In this document: positions 8,583 through 16,730 of the stretch, piece after piece
How the letters are laid out: the number at the start of each line of letters is the position of its first letter
Position numbering within the stretch: position 1 is the first letter of the stretch
From: Streptomyces hilarionis
GTDB lineage: Bacteria > Actinomycetota > Actinomycetes > Streptomycetales > Streptomycetaceae
Direction of reading: 5' to 3'
NCBI RefSeq assembly: GCF_024539675.1
Contig: NZ_JAHHIT010000038.1
Location: 15,076 to 79,075 of the forward strand
DNA: 64,000 nucleotides
Made by a program: the position numbers and the translations under genes
Notes under the pieces: model-generated
Databases searched by the model: none
The model's input: only the letters and a program-made list of their open reading frames with translations
Told to the model about the DNA's origin: nothing

Positions 8583-9003
8583 GGGCATAGATGCTGAACG
8601 TCCGCGCGCGTGACGAGCGCGGGTCCTGGGGTGCGACCCGAGCGGCAACGTCGTCGATCACAGTGAGCACCCCGTCGGTGTACGCGCGTCGGGTCGCGTC
8701 CGCGCCGCGAGCGATCTCGTCGAGCAGGGCGGCCGACGGGCAGCCGTGCTCAGAACTGTCACGGTGCTGCACCGAGAGACAGGCCCGCAGGATCTGCTCC
8801 ATCCCGGCCTGGCCGGGCACCGCCGCACCCACAGCCTCGCACTGCGCGCGCAGCTGGTCGGCGACCGCCGTCGCGACCAGATCGTCCTGGAGTCGAAATG
8901 GGCGTAGAACGCACCCTTGGTCAACCCCGCAGCGGCCATCAGCGCAACGATCCCCGAACCGTCGATCCCGTCGCTCTTGAACCGACGCCCAGCGGTCTCA
9001 CCG
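8583..9003 (-). pseudogene. TetR-family regulator pseudogene (frameshift, truncated)
   Basis: On the reverse strand the sequence reads AGRRFKSDGIDGSGI, then LMAAAGLTKGAFYAHFDS. It shifts frame (one base missing near 8890 compared with the intact paralogs) and continues GCPSAALLDEIARGAD and RAYTDGVL. It stops matching at about 8583, so the last 40 or so residues are gone. The closest relatives in the window are the intact TetR genes at 14535 and 17586. It lies directly against sequence shared with the alkene-reductase duplication. Confidence 0.75.
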
Positions 9004-9119
9004 GACGATCGGCCCCGATCTGGCCGACGTCAGCGCCGACGGCGCGATCACCAAGGCCCCGTGCGGCGGCGACCAGGGCCGTCGCAAGGGTGAGCCAGAT
9101 CCACCGGTCAGTGGCCTGA

Positions 9120-9453
9120 GGTCACGGCGAGCGGGCCGAACAGGTTGACCTCCAGTTGGAGACGGACACCGGAGGTGTCGGTGTCGAGCACGGAACCGAC
9201 GCGGGCGATCCCGGTGTTGTCACCACGACGCTCACGTCCCGCGCGATCCCGGCGGCGCGGGTTACCTAGGCGGGGCCCGTCACGTCGAGGTGGAGCGGGA
9301 TCAGCCGGGGGGCGTCGGCGACGATCGTGCGAGGGTCGCGGGCGGCGGCGTAGACCTTCGCGGTACCGCGGTCGAGCAGTTGCCGGACGAATTCGCGGCC
9401 GAGGCCCGGTTCGCGCCGGTGACCAGGGCGATCTGGCCGCCGAGCCGAGTCAC
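9120..9453 (-). pseudogene. Short-chain dehydrogenase pseudogene (two frameshifts)
   Basis: Starting with GTG 9453 after GGAGAAGG, the reverse strand reads VTRLGGQIALVTGANR. It loses one base near 9410, continues GLGREFVRQLLDRG and TAKVYAARDP-like text, shifts again near 9265, and resumes with VSVVVNNTGIA and LQLEVNLFGPLAVTS. The half with the catalytic Tyr-Lys is missing. It is a paralog of the SDR at 6444. Confidence 0.7.
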
Positions 9454-9590
9454 GAGACCTTCTCCGTGAGGGTTGTGGGGCGGTATCCGGCGCCACGATC
9501 CACCTGCGGTTGGTGGGAGCGTGACGTCGGATACGGCCGGCTGGGCGTGGAATCCGGAAGATCGCCGGACGGTGACGAGCTAAGTGGTAC

Positions 9591-10502
9591 TCAGGCGCCG
9601 AGATGCCGGCGCAGCCACTGGCCCATCTGCTCGATCGCCTGGTCGACCTCGGGTACGCGTCCGGCGCCGAGGATGAAGGAGTGTTGTCCCTCGGGCATCG
9701 GGTGCACCTCGGAGGTGACCTTGAATTCGGTGAGCCGTTGTGCGAGTGCGGCGCCGTCGCCGGCGAGGGTCTCGTACGCGCCGTAGTGCACGACGGTGGG
9801 CGGGAGGCCGGTCAGGTCGGCGTTGACGAGGCTGATCTTCGGGTCGGCGAAGTCCAGGTCCGGGTCCTGCAGAAACGCTGCCCGCATCTGCTCGAGGATG
9901 TTGCGGCTGAGCATCTTGTCGTGTTCCTCGTTCTCATCCACCTTCGGGTCGACGAGGGTGAAGTCGGTCCATGGCGAGATGCTGACGATCGCACCGGGGG
10001 TGGGCTCGCCCTTGGCGAGCAGCCGCAGGGGCAGCATGACGGCGAGGGTGCCGCCGATGGAGTGGCCGGTGCTGCCGATGTTCTGCGGCTGGTAGCCCTG
10101 TGCGAGCAGCCATCTGTAGGCGGTCTCGACGTCGTCGAGCTGCGCCGGGTGGGGGTGTTCGGGGGCATGGCGGAAGTCCACGACGAGCGAGCGGATCCCG
10201 GCGGCCTTCGCGATGTGCCCGGCGGCCTTGCGGTCCGAATGCATGGAGGCGGTGACTGAACCGCCGAAGTGGAAGTGCAGCAGCGCCCGGTCGGGGGCGG
10301 CGCCGGCGGGAATGGCCCAGAGCGCGGGGACGCCGTCGGCGTCGACCTCGGCGTAGGTGACGTCTTCCGGTTCGGCGGTCGCCAAGTGGTGCGTCTCGGC
10401 GACGTCGCGCACGACGCCCAGGTCCAGGCCCGGCGTCATCCACTTGGCGCGCACGCTGTCCAGGAACTGCGCGAACTGCTGCGCCTGCGGACTGATTCCC
10501 AT
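9591..10502 (-). CDS. Alpha/beta hydrolase, fold-3 (hormone-sensitive lipase-like) esterase
   Basis: A 303-residue hydrolase of the HSL-like group. It has HFHFGGS in place of the HGGG oxyanion motif, the nucleophile in GHSIGG, an acid in the HYGAYETLAGD region and a late His (EGQHSF). Start ATG 10502 follows AGGAG at good spacing. It is divergent from a truncated TetR gene (10646), and an AT-rich operator-like site lies between. It probably cleaves short-chain esters; the natural substrate is unknown. Confidence 0.87.
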   Translation of the reverse strand: MGISPQAQQFAQFLDSVRAKWMTPGLDLGVVRDVAETHHLATAEPEDVTYAEVDADGVPALWAIPAGAAPDRALLHFHFGGSVTASMHSDRKAAGHIAKAAGIRSLVVDFRHAPEHPHPAQLDDVETAYRWLLAQGYQPQNIGSTGHSIGGTLAVMLPLRLLAKGEPTPGAIVSISPWTDFTLVDPKVDENEEHDKMLSRNILEQMRAAFLQDPDLDFADPKISLVNADLTGLPPTVVHYGAYETLAGDGAALAQRLTEFKVTSEVHPMPEGQHSFILGAGRVPEVDQAIEQMGQWLRRHLGA

Positions 10503-10583
10503 GATGACACTCCTGTCTGTGCTGGGCACTCGTGGTGCCCAGCCGGTTCGGTGATGCGGCAAGGTGCTGGTGTGCTGCCCGAA

Positions 10584-10609
10584 AATTACATTATGATCGT
10601 ACGCTAAAT
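10584..10609. promoter_or_regulatory. AT-rich operator-like site upstream of esterase
   Basis: A short AT-rich island containing CATTATGATCGTA, which differs by one base from the site at 7398 (CATTATGTTCGTA). It lies between the esterase start (10502) and the broken TetR gene (10646), as a TetR operator would. Confidence 0.5.
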
Positions 10610-10645
10610 GCGGCCCGGGGTGGCGGTCAGCGGCCGGCTGGACGA

Positions 10646-10780
10646 GTGAAGGAGGGTGCGGGGCCCGATACGGGCGAGAGCGCAAGCAAGGAGACGCGGC
10701 GGCGGATCATCGAGACGGCTGGGCGTCGGTTCAAGAACGACGGGATCGACGGTTCGGGGATCGCCGCGCTGACGGCCTGA
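10646..10780 (+). pseudogene. Truncated TetR N-terminal fragment
   Basis: From GTG 10646 the frame reads through ETRRRIIETAGRRFKNDGID and GSGIAALTA to a stop at 10780. This is helix 1 and the start of the DNA-binding domain of the same TetR subfamily as 14535 and 17586, followed by nothing recognisable. The recognition helix and ligand domain are lost. Confidence 0.75.
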
Positions 10781-10831
10781 TGCCGGTCGCTCTCACGGGG
10801 CCGGACGAGATTCGCCCCGCCCCCGCGGCTG

Positions 10832-12577
10832 TCAGAACATCGTGTTGTCGTTGGCGGCGGTCTCGGGCACGTCCTGCGCGGAGTCCCAGTGCTCGACGAT
10901 CTTTCCGTCCCTGACCCGGAACAGGTCGAGGACCGACCGGCCACGCTCGCCCGGTGCGTCGATCTGGTGACTGTGCACGGCGACCAGATCTCCCTCGGCG
11001 ATGACCCGTTTCCGTGTCACGCTCAGCTGCGGCGACCGCTCGAAGTACCCGCCCAAGCCGGCTTTCGCGCCGTCCGCGCCGTCGGAGAGGAGCGGGTTGT
11101 GCTGGTGATACTCGGCGCCCAGGTAGGTGTCGATGGCGGTCAGATCCTTGCGGACCAGCAACTGGTCGAAGAATTCGGTGACGAGTCGCTTGTTGTAGGC
11201 GGTGAACCAGCGCTGCCCGACCGCCTCGGTCCGCGGCTCGCTGAGCGTGGCGAACATGTCGTTGCCGCTGGCCGTGGTGGCGGGCACTTCCTGAATGATG
11301 TCCCAGTGCTCGGCGATCTTGCCGTCCTCGAAGCGGAACAGGTCGAACACGGCCAGACCCTCGGTGCCCGGCACCATGACGTAGCGGGAGTGCAGCAGCA
11401 CCAGATCACCTTCGGTGATGATCCGGCGGGGCTCGAAGGCGGCCTGCGGGTACTGCTGTCGCATGGCGCCGCTGAAGAACTTGAGGGCGTCGGCTCCGTC
11501 GGGCGCCAGAGGGTTGTGCTGGATGTAGGAATCGGGCGACACGACCCGATCGACGATGGCCGTGTCGCCGAGGACGAACACGTCATGCAGCAGTTGGCTG
11601 GCAATGTGTGCCTTGCTGTCTCGAACGGTCAGCACGATCTTGCCGGTGGTGCGGCCGGTCTCGCCGAGCGCGTGCGCCTTCGCGGCCTCGGCGAGCGGGA
11701 AGGTGGCCTCGATGTGGGCGCGCAGTGCGCCGGTCTCGACGAGGGCGGCGATGGCCTGCATGCCGGCCTGGTCGGCCTCGACCAGCAGCGACTCGTAGCG
11801 GATCCCCCGCTCGGCGATCGCCGCCAGTTCACCGGCGTCGACGGGCACCGGAAGAATCGAGACGAGGGTGCCGCCCGGGCGCAGCACGGCCACGGAACGG
11901 GCGCGGGCGGCGGAGTCACGGGAGATCGGGTCGAGGACCACGTCGATGTCGCTGAGCACCTCGGCGAAGTCGACCTTGTGGTAGTCGATGACCTCGTCGG
12001 CACCGAGGGATCGCAGGAAGTCGTGTTTGGCGGCGCTGGCGGTGCCGATCACGTACGCGCCGCGGGCCTTGGCGATCTGCACGGCGAGGTGACCGACGCC
12101 GCCGGCCGCCGCGTGGATCAGGACTCGCTGCCCGGCCCGGACGCCGGCGGTGTCGACCAGTGCCTGGTAGGCGGTCAGCGCGGCCAGCGGCAGCGCACCG
12201 GCTTGGACGTGGTCGATGCCGGCGGGCTTGTGCGTGAAGACGCGGGCCGGCCCGGTCACGTACTCGGCGTGCGAGCCGACTCCACCCGGGTAGGGCAGCA
12301 TGCCGAAGACCTCGTCGCCGGGCTTGAACAGGGTGACGCCCACGCCGACGGCCTCGACGACACCGGAGACGTCCCAGCCGAGCACCAGCGGCAGCCGGGC
12401 GATGGTCGCGGACCGGGCACGGTTCCCCCAGTCGGTCGGGTTGACCCCGGCCGCGTGGACGGCGACCAGGATCTCGCTCACCCCTGGCGCCGGTTTGGGC
12501 AGCAGGGTCTCCTGCAGCACGTCGGGGGTACCGTAGGTGTCCTGGCTGATGGCTCGCATGGTCTCGGTGTCCGTCAT
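10832..12577 (-). CDS. Quinone oxidoreductase fused to two SnoaL-like domains
   Basis: A 581-residue fusion in one uninterrupted frame. Residues about 1-310 are a zinc-free MDR quinone oxidoreductase (HAAGVNPTDWGNRAR; VLIHAAAGGVGHLAVQIAKA). Residues about 315-440 and 450-581 are two SnoaL/NTF2-like domains that resemble each other: QHNPLAPDGAD versus QHNPLLSDGAD, and GKIAEHWDIIQEVP versus GKIVEHWDSAQDVP. SnoaL domains form cone-shaped pockets used by cyclases, isomerases and hydrolases. Start ATG 12577 (MTDTETMRAIS). The gene is divergent from a GlxA-type regulator 69 bp away. The three-domain layout is unusual. Confidence 0.88.
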   Translation of the reverse strand: MTDTETMRAISQDTYGTPDVLQETLLPKPAPGVSEILVAVHAAGVNPTDWGNRARSATIARLPLVLGWDVSGVVEAVGVGVTLFKPGDEVFGMLPYPGGVGSHAEYVTGPARVFTHKPAGIDHVQAGALPLAALTAYQALVDTAGVRAGQRVLIHAAAGGVGHLAVQIAKARGAYVIGTASAAKHDFLRSLGADEVIDYHKVDFAEVLSDIDVVLDPISRDSAARARSVAVLRPGGTLVSILPVPVDAGELAAIAERGIRYESLLVEADQAGMQAIAALVETGALRAHIEATFPLAEAAKAHALGETGRTTGKIVLTVRDSKAHIASQLLHDVFVLGDTAIVDRVVSPDSYIQHNPLAPDGADALKFFSGAMRQQYPQAAFEPRRIITEGDLVLLHSRYVMVPGTEGLAVFDLFRFEDGKIAEHWDIIQEVPATTASGNDMFATLSEPRTEAVGQRWFTAYNKRLVTEFFDQLLVRKDLTAIDTYLGAEYHQHNPLLSDGADGAKAGLGGYFERSPQLSVTRKRVIAEGDLVAVHSHQIDAPGERGRSVLDLFRVRDGKIVEHWDSAQDVPETAANDNTMF

Positions 12578-12612
12578 GGGCCCAGCCTGGCCGCCGTCAC
12601 AGGCCCCTACAA

Positions 12613-12626
12613 TGGCGTGATCGCCA
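12613..12626. promoter_or_regulatory. Operator-like dyad in the divergent promoter
   Basis: TGGCGTGATCGCCA has perfect 5-bp arms around TGAT and is flanked by AA and ATT. It sits mid-way in the 69-bp gap between the fusion oxidoreductase and the GlxA-type activator, a likely site for that activator. Confidence 0.5.
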
Positions 12627-12646
12627 ATTTTCGACGGGATCCTGCC

Positions 12647-13657
12647 GTGATCAAGGTGCACCGCGTCGTTGTCCTCGCCTCACACGGGGTGTACCCGTTC
12701 GACCTGGGCATTCCCCACCGCGTCTTCGGCGCCGCGGACGGCCGCTACGAGGTCGTGACCTGCACCATCGACGGTCACCCGGTGCGCACCAACGCGGACT
12801 TCTCCATCACCGTCGATCATGGCCCGGAGGCGTTGCGCACCGCCGACACCGTCATCATCGCGCCGTTCCACACCGGCAACCCCCGCCGTCAGACGTCGGT
12901 CGACCTGGCGCAAGTCCTCGCGTACGTGGCCCCCGGCGCCCGGATCGTGTCGACCTGCACCGGCGCCTTCGTGCTGGCCGCGGCGGGGCTGCTCGACGGG
13001 CACCGGGCCACCACGCACTGGCACGCCACGGGCCTCTTCCGGGAGTGGTACCCGCAGGTGGAACTCGACCCGAACGTCCTGTTCGTCGACGAAGGCGACG
13101 TGCTGACCTCGGCCGGTGCCGCTGCCGGCATCGATGTCTGCCTGCACCTTGTCCGCAAGGACCACGGCAGCGAGATCGCCAACCGTGTGGCCCGCACCTG
13201 CGTCGTCCCCCCGTGGCGCGACGGAGGCCAGGCGCAGTTCATCGAACACCCGGTCCCCGACGCAACGGCGAACGACACGTCCGCCGCCCGGCAGTGGGCG
13301 CTGCAGAACCTGCACAAGCCGCTGACCCTGAGCGACCTTGCCGAGCAGTCGAACATGAGCCAGCGCACCTTCGCCCGCCGCTTCAAGGAAGAAGTCGGCT
13401 TGAGCCCCGTACGCTGGCTCATCCAGCAACGCGTCGACCGGGCCCGGCAGTTGCTGGAATCCACCGACCTGCCGGTCGACGACATCGCCGGCCAGGTCGG
13501 CTTCGCCAGCGGCACCTCGCTGCGCGAACACCTGCACGCCGCTATCGGCGTCACACCACTGGCCTACCGGCGTACCTTCCGAGGCCCACTGGCAACGAGC
13601 CGTGCCGCCGCGGCGGATGCCCGGCGGGACGGTCAAGTATGTCGCCCTGGATCGTAA
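12647..13657 (+). CDS. GlxA-family transcriptional regulator (DJ-1/PfpI domain plus AraC HTH)
   Basis: A 336-residue protein. Residues about 1-190 are a DJ-1/PfpI-like domain (VVVLASHGVYPFDLG; the STCTGAFVLAAAGLLDG nucleophile-elbow region; ATTHWHAT). Residues about 220-320 are an AraC helix-turn-helix pair (LTLSDLAEQSNMSQRTFARR; VGFASGTSLREHL). Start GTG 12647 gives the family-typical short N-terminus. It is divergent from the MDR-SnoaL fusion gene, which is its probable target. Confidence 0.9.
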   Translation: MIKVHRVVVLASHGVYPFDLGIPHRVFGAADGRYEVVTCTIDGHPVRTNADFSITVDHGPEALRTADTVIIAPFHTGNPRRQTSVDLAQVLAYVAPGARIVSTCTGAFVLAAAGLLDGHRATTHWHATGLFREWYPQVELDPNVLFVDEGDVLTSAGAAAGIDVCLHLVRKDHGSEIANRVARTCVVPPWRDGGQAQFIEHPVPDATANDTSAARQWALQNLHKPLTLSDLAEQSNMSQRTFARRFKEEVGLSPVRWLIQQRVDRARQLLESTDLPVDDIAGQVGFASGTSLREHLHAAIGVTPLAYRRTFRGPLATSRAAAADARRDGQVCRPGS

Positions 13658-13660
13658 AAA

Positions 13661-13675
13661 GTATGTACGCCATAC
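13661..13675. promoter_or_regulatory. GTATG/CATAC inverted repeat
   Basis: GTATGTACGCCATAC forms a 5-bp-arm dyad just after the GlxA-type gene, preceded by an AAAAA run. It resembles the stronger dyad at 16710-16725 (AAGTATG/CATACTT), so the two may bind the same protein. No intact gene starts next to it now; an alkene-reductase fragment follows. Confidence 0.35.
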
Positions 13676-13776
13676 CATCGGCTGCGCCGGGGACAGGTAT
13701 CGGTCGCGGGTATGACAGCAAACGCACCCGTGAGTCGAGCTGTGTCCTGACACGCTGATCCTCACCCCGGGCCGGC

Positions 13777-13966
13777 GCCGACATCGCCTTCCAGGCCAAG
13801 GACATCGACAACGGCATCGCCGACGTCGCCACCGTGGGCTCGATGGCCCTCGCCGACCCCGACCTGGTCGAGCGCATCCGCGCCGGCGCACCCCTGAGCA
13901 CCCCCGACCCCGCCACCTTCTACGGCGGCGGCGTGGCCGGCTACACCGACTACCCGACCTACCGCC
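13777..13966 (+). pseudogene. 3' fragment of a second alkene reductase (OYE)
   Basis: The frame reads ADIAFQAKDIDNGIADV, TVGSMALADPDLVERIRAGA and DPATFYGGGVAGYTDYPT, matching the last 60 residues of the alkene reductase at 7461-8522. A few upstream codons match in another frame (TLIL). The first 290 residues are missing. About 30 bp downstream (GTCGCCTTCCTCGGGCGCTT and on) also match the DNA after the intact gene, so this was a segmental duplication. Confidence 0.85.
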
Positions 13967-14229
13967 TGACCGGAACGCCTTGCGCGAGGAAGTCGCCTTC
14001 CTCGGGCGCTTCGGCGTACGTACGACACAGTCGGCACCGGTGTTCCGGCGATGACCTCGAGGTCGCGCCGCGCGGCTCCGATCCAGTTCGGCCCACTTCC
14101 CATGACCAGGGCATCCCCGGCGAATGCATCCTGACCGAAGCCGACCACGCCGGCAGGAGGGCCGTCGCCGGTCGAAGCCGGCGCCATGCGTACCCATGTC
14201 GAAGCGGTCTGCCTTCTCACCGCGGCCGC

Positions 14230-14395
14230 CAAGGCACCACGCCCTCGGGGTGCGACCGCACCACGGGCAAGGACGAGCAGGTTCGAGACACGGCCGACGG
14301 AGGCGTCGAGGCCGGCGTACGTGATGTGGTCGTCACCGAAGACGATCGCGGTGCGCTCGGGACATCGAGAAGCGGTGTCCGTCATGTCGCCACAA
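14230..14395 (-). pseudogene. N-terminal fragment of an AMP-binding (acyl-CoA ligase-like) enzyme
   Basis: From ATG 14395 the reverse strand reads MTDTASRCPERTAIVFGDD and ITYAGLDASVGRVSNLLV, a clear match to the start of class I adenylate-forming enzymes (CPDRTAIVFGD...TYAELD). After about 45 residues the similarity ends, and the open frame to 13762 is antisense to the alkene-reductase fragment. No ATP-binding motif remains. Confidence 0.6.
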
Positions 14396-14456
14396 CGACC
14401 CGTGACTTGCCGTCCGAGGGGCAGCAAAGCGGTCGAACACCAGCATTACCTGTCGA

Positions 14457-14495
14457 CCGTAATATTACATACGACAGACCATAGATTACGATGGG
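14457..14495. promoter_or_regulatory. AT-rich operator/promoter region before TetR gene
   Basis: Contains the perfect 10-bp palindrome GTAATATTAC (14459-14468), then CATACG and ATTACGATG. This is the most AT-rich patch in the neighbourhood, 40-80 bp upstream of the TetR start at 14535. The words resemble the sites at 7398, 10589 and 17510. Confidence 0.5.
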
Positions 14496-14534
14496 ATACA
14501 GGGCAATGGCCGGGCAAAGTGGGGGAGGGACCTT

Positions 14535-15128
14535 GTGGCGCGCTACACCAAGGAGCACAAGCAGGTCACGCGGCAGCGGATCATCGAGCGGGCCGGCCAC
14601 CGGTTCAAGCAGGACGGCATCGACGGGTCCGGCATCTCCACGCTGATGTCCGACGCCGGGCTCACCAACGGAGCGTTCTATGCCCACTTCGAGTCCAAGG
14701 ACGACCTCGTCACCCACGTCATCGCAGAGCAACTGCGCACGCTGGTGAAGCAGTTCGGCGGGCTGCGGCCCGGCCGCGCGGGACTCGAGGATCTCATCCG
14801 CGAGTATCTGTCGCCCGGACACCGGGACAACCCCGGCGACGGCTGCCCGAACGCAGCCCTGCTCGACGAGATCGGCCGCTGCGGTGACGGAGCCAAGGCT
14901 GCCTACACCGACGGCGCCAGGGCCATCCTGGACGAGTTCGCCGCCCGCCTGGCACCCGAGGATCCGCAGTCCGCCCGCGGCCAGGCGATCGGGCTCTTCA
15001 CGATGATGGTGGGAACGCTGCAGCTGTCCCGCGCGCTCTCCGACCGGAAGCTCTCCGACGAGGTCCTCGAGCATGGAATCGAGAACGCCCTCGCCTTGGC
15101 GCGGTGCCCGTCAACACCGGCTGGGTGA
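14535..15128 (+). CDS. TetR-family transcriptional regulator
   Basis: A 197-residue TetR protein with an intact helix-turn-helix (TRQRIIERAGHRFKQDGIDG; SDAGLTNGAFYAHFESK) and the GDGCPNAALLDEIGR block in the ligand domain. Start GTG 14535 follows GGGAGGGA. It is about 60% similar by eye to the TetR at 17586 and to the broken ones at 8583 and 10646. No intact enzyme gene remains directly divergent from it; an AMP-binding fragment faces it instead, so its original target may be lost. Confidence 0.9.
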   Translation: MARYTKEHKQVTRQRIIERAGHRFKQDGIDGSGISTLMSDAGLTNGAFYAHFESKDDLVTHVIAEQLRTLVKQFGGLRPGRAGLEDLIREYLSPGHRDNPGDGCPNAALLDEIGRCGDGAKAAYTDGARAILDEFAARLAPEDPQSARGQAIGLFTMMVGTLQLSRALSDRKLSDEVLEHGIENALALARCPSTPAG

Positions 15129-15424
15129 CCACCTGACAAGGGCCACGACGCCGGTGCCGTACACCCGCGCTTCCGCCGCCAGCGAGAGCGGGTGACCCCG
15201 GGGCAATTGCCATCTCGGAAGCGACACCGACGCGGCGGCCCTCCGCTCGTACCGCCGACGGCGCTGCGCGCATTCGGCACGCCGTGGCGGCAGCGCAGGT
15301 CCCGGGCCTGCCGCCCGGACGGCACGTCGACCACACCAGTCTCCGCATCGCCATCCCGCACGACAACCGCCGCGGCGCCGCATGACCGAGAAGCGAACAG
15401 GTCAGTGACGTGGAACAAGCGACG

Positions 15425-15457
15425 AGAGCCGTGACGCCCGGCGGGCGTCACGGCTCT
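15425..15457. terminator. Strong hairpin, probable bidirectional terminator
   Basis: A perfect 15-bp stem (15425-15439 with 15443-15457) and a 3-nt loop, GC-rich, no T-run. It lies between the convergent TetR gene (ends 15128) and hydrolase gene (ends 15664). The MITE-like element begins directly at its foot. Confidence 0.65.
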
Positions 15458-15459
15458 AA

Positions 15460-15621
15460 GAGCTCCGAACAAAAGTGGAGTCCGATCAGCTCGCGGCGTC
15501 TGGTGCGTGCGATCGCAAGGCGCTGGAAGCTCCTCGTAGCGGAGCTACTAGGGGCTTTCGGCAACGCGGCGAGCGTGCGTGCCAGACGCCGCGAGCCGGG
15601 CTCCACTTTTGTTCGGAGCTC
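15460..15621. mobile_element. 162-bp MITE-like element with 21-bp terminal inverted repeats
   Basis: The ends are perfect 21-bp inverted repeats beginning GAGCTCCGAACAAAAGTGGA (15460-15480 and 15601-15621). TAA flanks both sides (15457-15459 and 15622-15624) as a 3-bp target duplication. Internally, CTCGCGGCGTCTGG pairs with CCAGACGCCGCGAG, so the whole element can fold into one long hairpin. It is too small to code. I infer a non-autonomous miniature element; the parent transposase is not in the window. Confidence 0.7.
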
Positions 15622-15663
15622 TAAGTCAACATCCTCGGCCCGAGCGCCGATCACACCGCGGCC

Positions 15664-16530
15664 CTACGGCCGACCGAAGAACTCGAGAGCCGTCGGTACG
15701 AACTGCTCGTGGTACTGGAAGATGCCGCCGTGGCCGCCGTCGGGGTAGATCACCAGCTCGGAGTTCGGCAGCCGCCTGTCCATGTCGTACGAGTTGGGCG
15801 TCGGAACCATTCTGTCGTTGTCGCCGTTGGCGACGAGCACGGGGATCTTGATGACGGACAGGTCCTGCGGCTGTGCCAGTCCCCAGCGGTGGATGGCCTT
15901 GAGCTGGGAGCGGTACGCGATGAGGGAGATGGCCTTGTCGCGGTCCTTGGTGCGCTCCTTCAGGCGGGCCAGGAACTCCTTGCCGGCCCGGATCCCGTTC
16001 GGGGTACGGGTGAAGAAGAGGAACTGCTTGGGGTCCTGCAGGGTGAGCAGCGCCCGGAGGGTGTCGTAGTCGGACAGTCGGGTGACATTCTTGATGCCCT
16101 CACCTCCGGCCGGACCGGTGCCGGCGAGGATCAGCCTGCGGATGAGCTGCGGATCGGTCTGGGCGATCACCTGGGCGATCATGCCGCCCATCGAGAAGCT
16201 GAGGACGTCGACCTGCTCGAAGCCCAGGGCCCGGATGAAGGTGACGGCGTCCCTGGCCATCTCCTCGATGGTCTTGGGCGTCTTGCCGGTGGAGGCGCCC
16301 ACGCCCCTGTTGTCGAAGGTGATCACCCGGTGCTTGGCGGCGATGCCGTCGACGACCCTCGGGTCCCAGTTGTCCAGGACCGCGGCGAGGTGGGTGATGA
16401 AGATGACCGGCATGCCGGTCCGGGGGCCGAGGTCGCGGTAGGCGAATGTCACTCCGTCGGCGGTGACGGTGCGGGTCTGCGCGTTCTTGTACGACGTCAC
16501 CACGTCACCTCGTGTTTCGTGTGCGTTCAC
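15664..16530 (-). CDS. Alpha/beta-fold hydrolase
   Basis: A 288-residue hydrolase with the nucleophile in SFSMGGM, the oxyanion segment THLAAVLDNWDP, FDNRGVGAS, an acidic residue in NGDNDRMVPT and the catalytic His in PDGGHGGIF. It resembles haloperoxidase-like esterases and the hydrolase at 5524. I chose GTG 16530 (VNAHETRG) because AAGGG precedes it by 7 nt; the longer open frame upstream is not protein-like. An AAGTATG/CATACTT dyad lies 180 bp upstream. Confidence 0.85.
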   Translation of the reverse strand: MNAHETRGDVVTSYKNAQTRTVTADGVTFAYRDLGPRTGMPVIFITHLAAVLDNWDPRVVDGIAAKHRVITFDNRGVGASTGKTPKTIEEMARDAVTFIRALGFEQVDVLSFSMGGMIAQVIAQTDPQLIRRLILAGTGPAGGEGIKNVTRLSDYDTLRALLTLQDPKQFLFFTRTPNGIRAGKEFLARLKERTKDRDKAISLIAYRSQLKAIHRWGLAQPQDLSVIKIPVLVANGDNDRMVPTPNSYDMDRRLPNSELVIYPDGGHGGIFQYHEQFVPTALEFFGRP

Positions 16531-16709
16531 GGTCGTGCCCTTCAATGTGAGGGTTACCGCCAGTACGCTCCGACTCCTGCCTCCTCGCAGGTGGGCGTCG
16601 AGCGCTTCCCATGTGTCTCCCGGCCGCGACTGCAGTCCGGATTCGACGGCCGGAGGAGGGCGTGGGAGAACTCCCTGAATCGGGCCCCTGAGCAACCCGT
16701 CGACCATTG

Positions 16710-16725
16710 AAGTATGACCATACTT
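16710..16725. promoter_or_regulatory. 7-bp-arm palindrome upstream of hydrolase
   Basis: AAGTATGACCATACTT has perfect 7-bp arms with a 2-bp spacer in an AT-rich patch. It lies 180 bp upstream of the hydrolase GTG, so either the promoter is distant or the true start is longer. A related dyad is at 13661. Confidence 0.5.
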
Positions 16726-16730
16726 TCATC

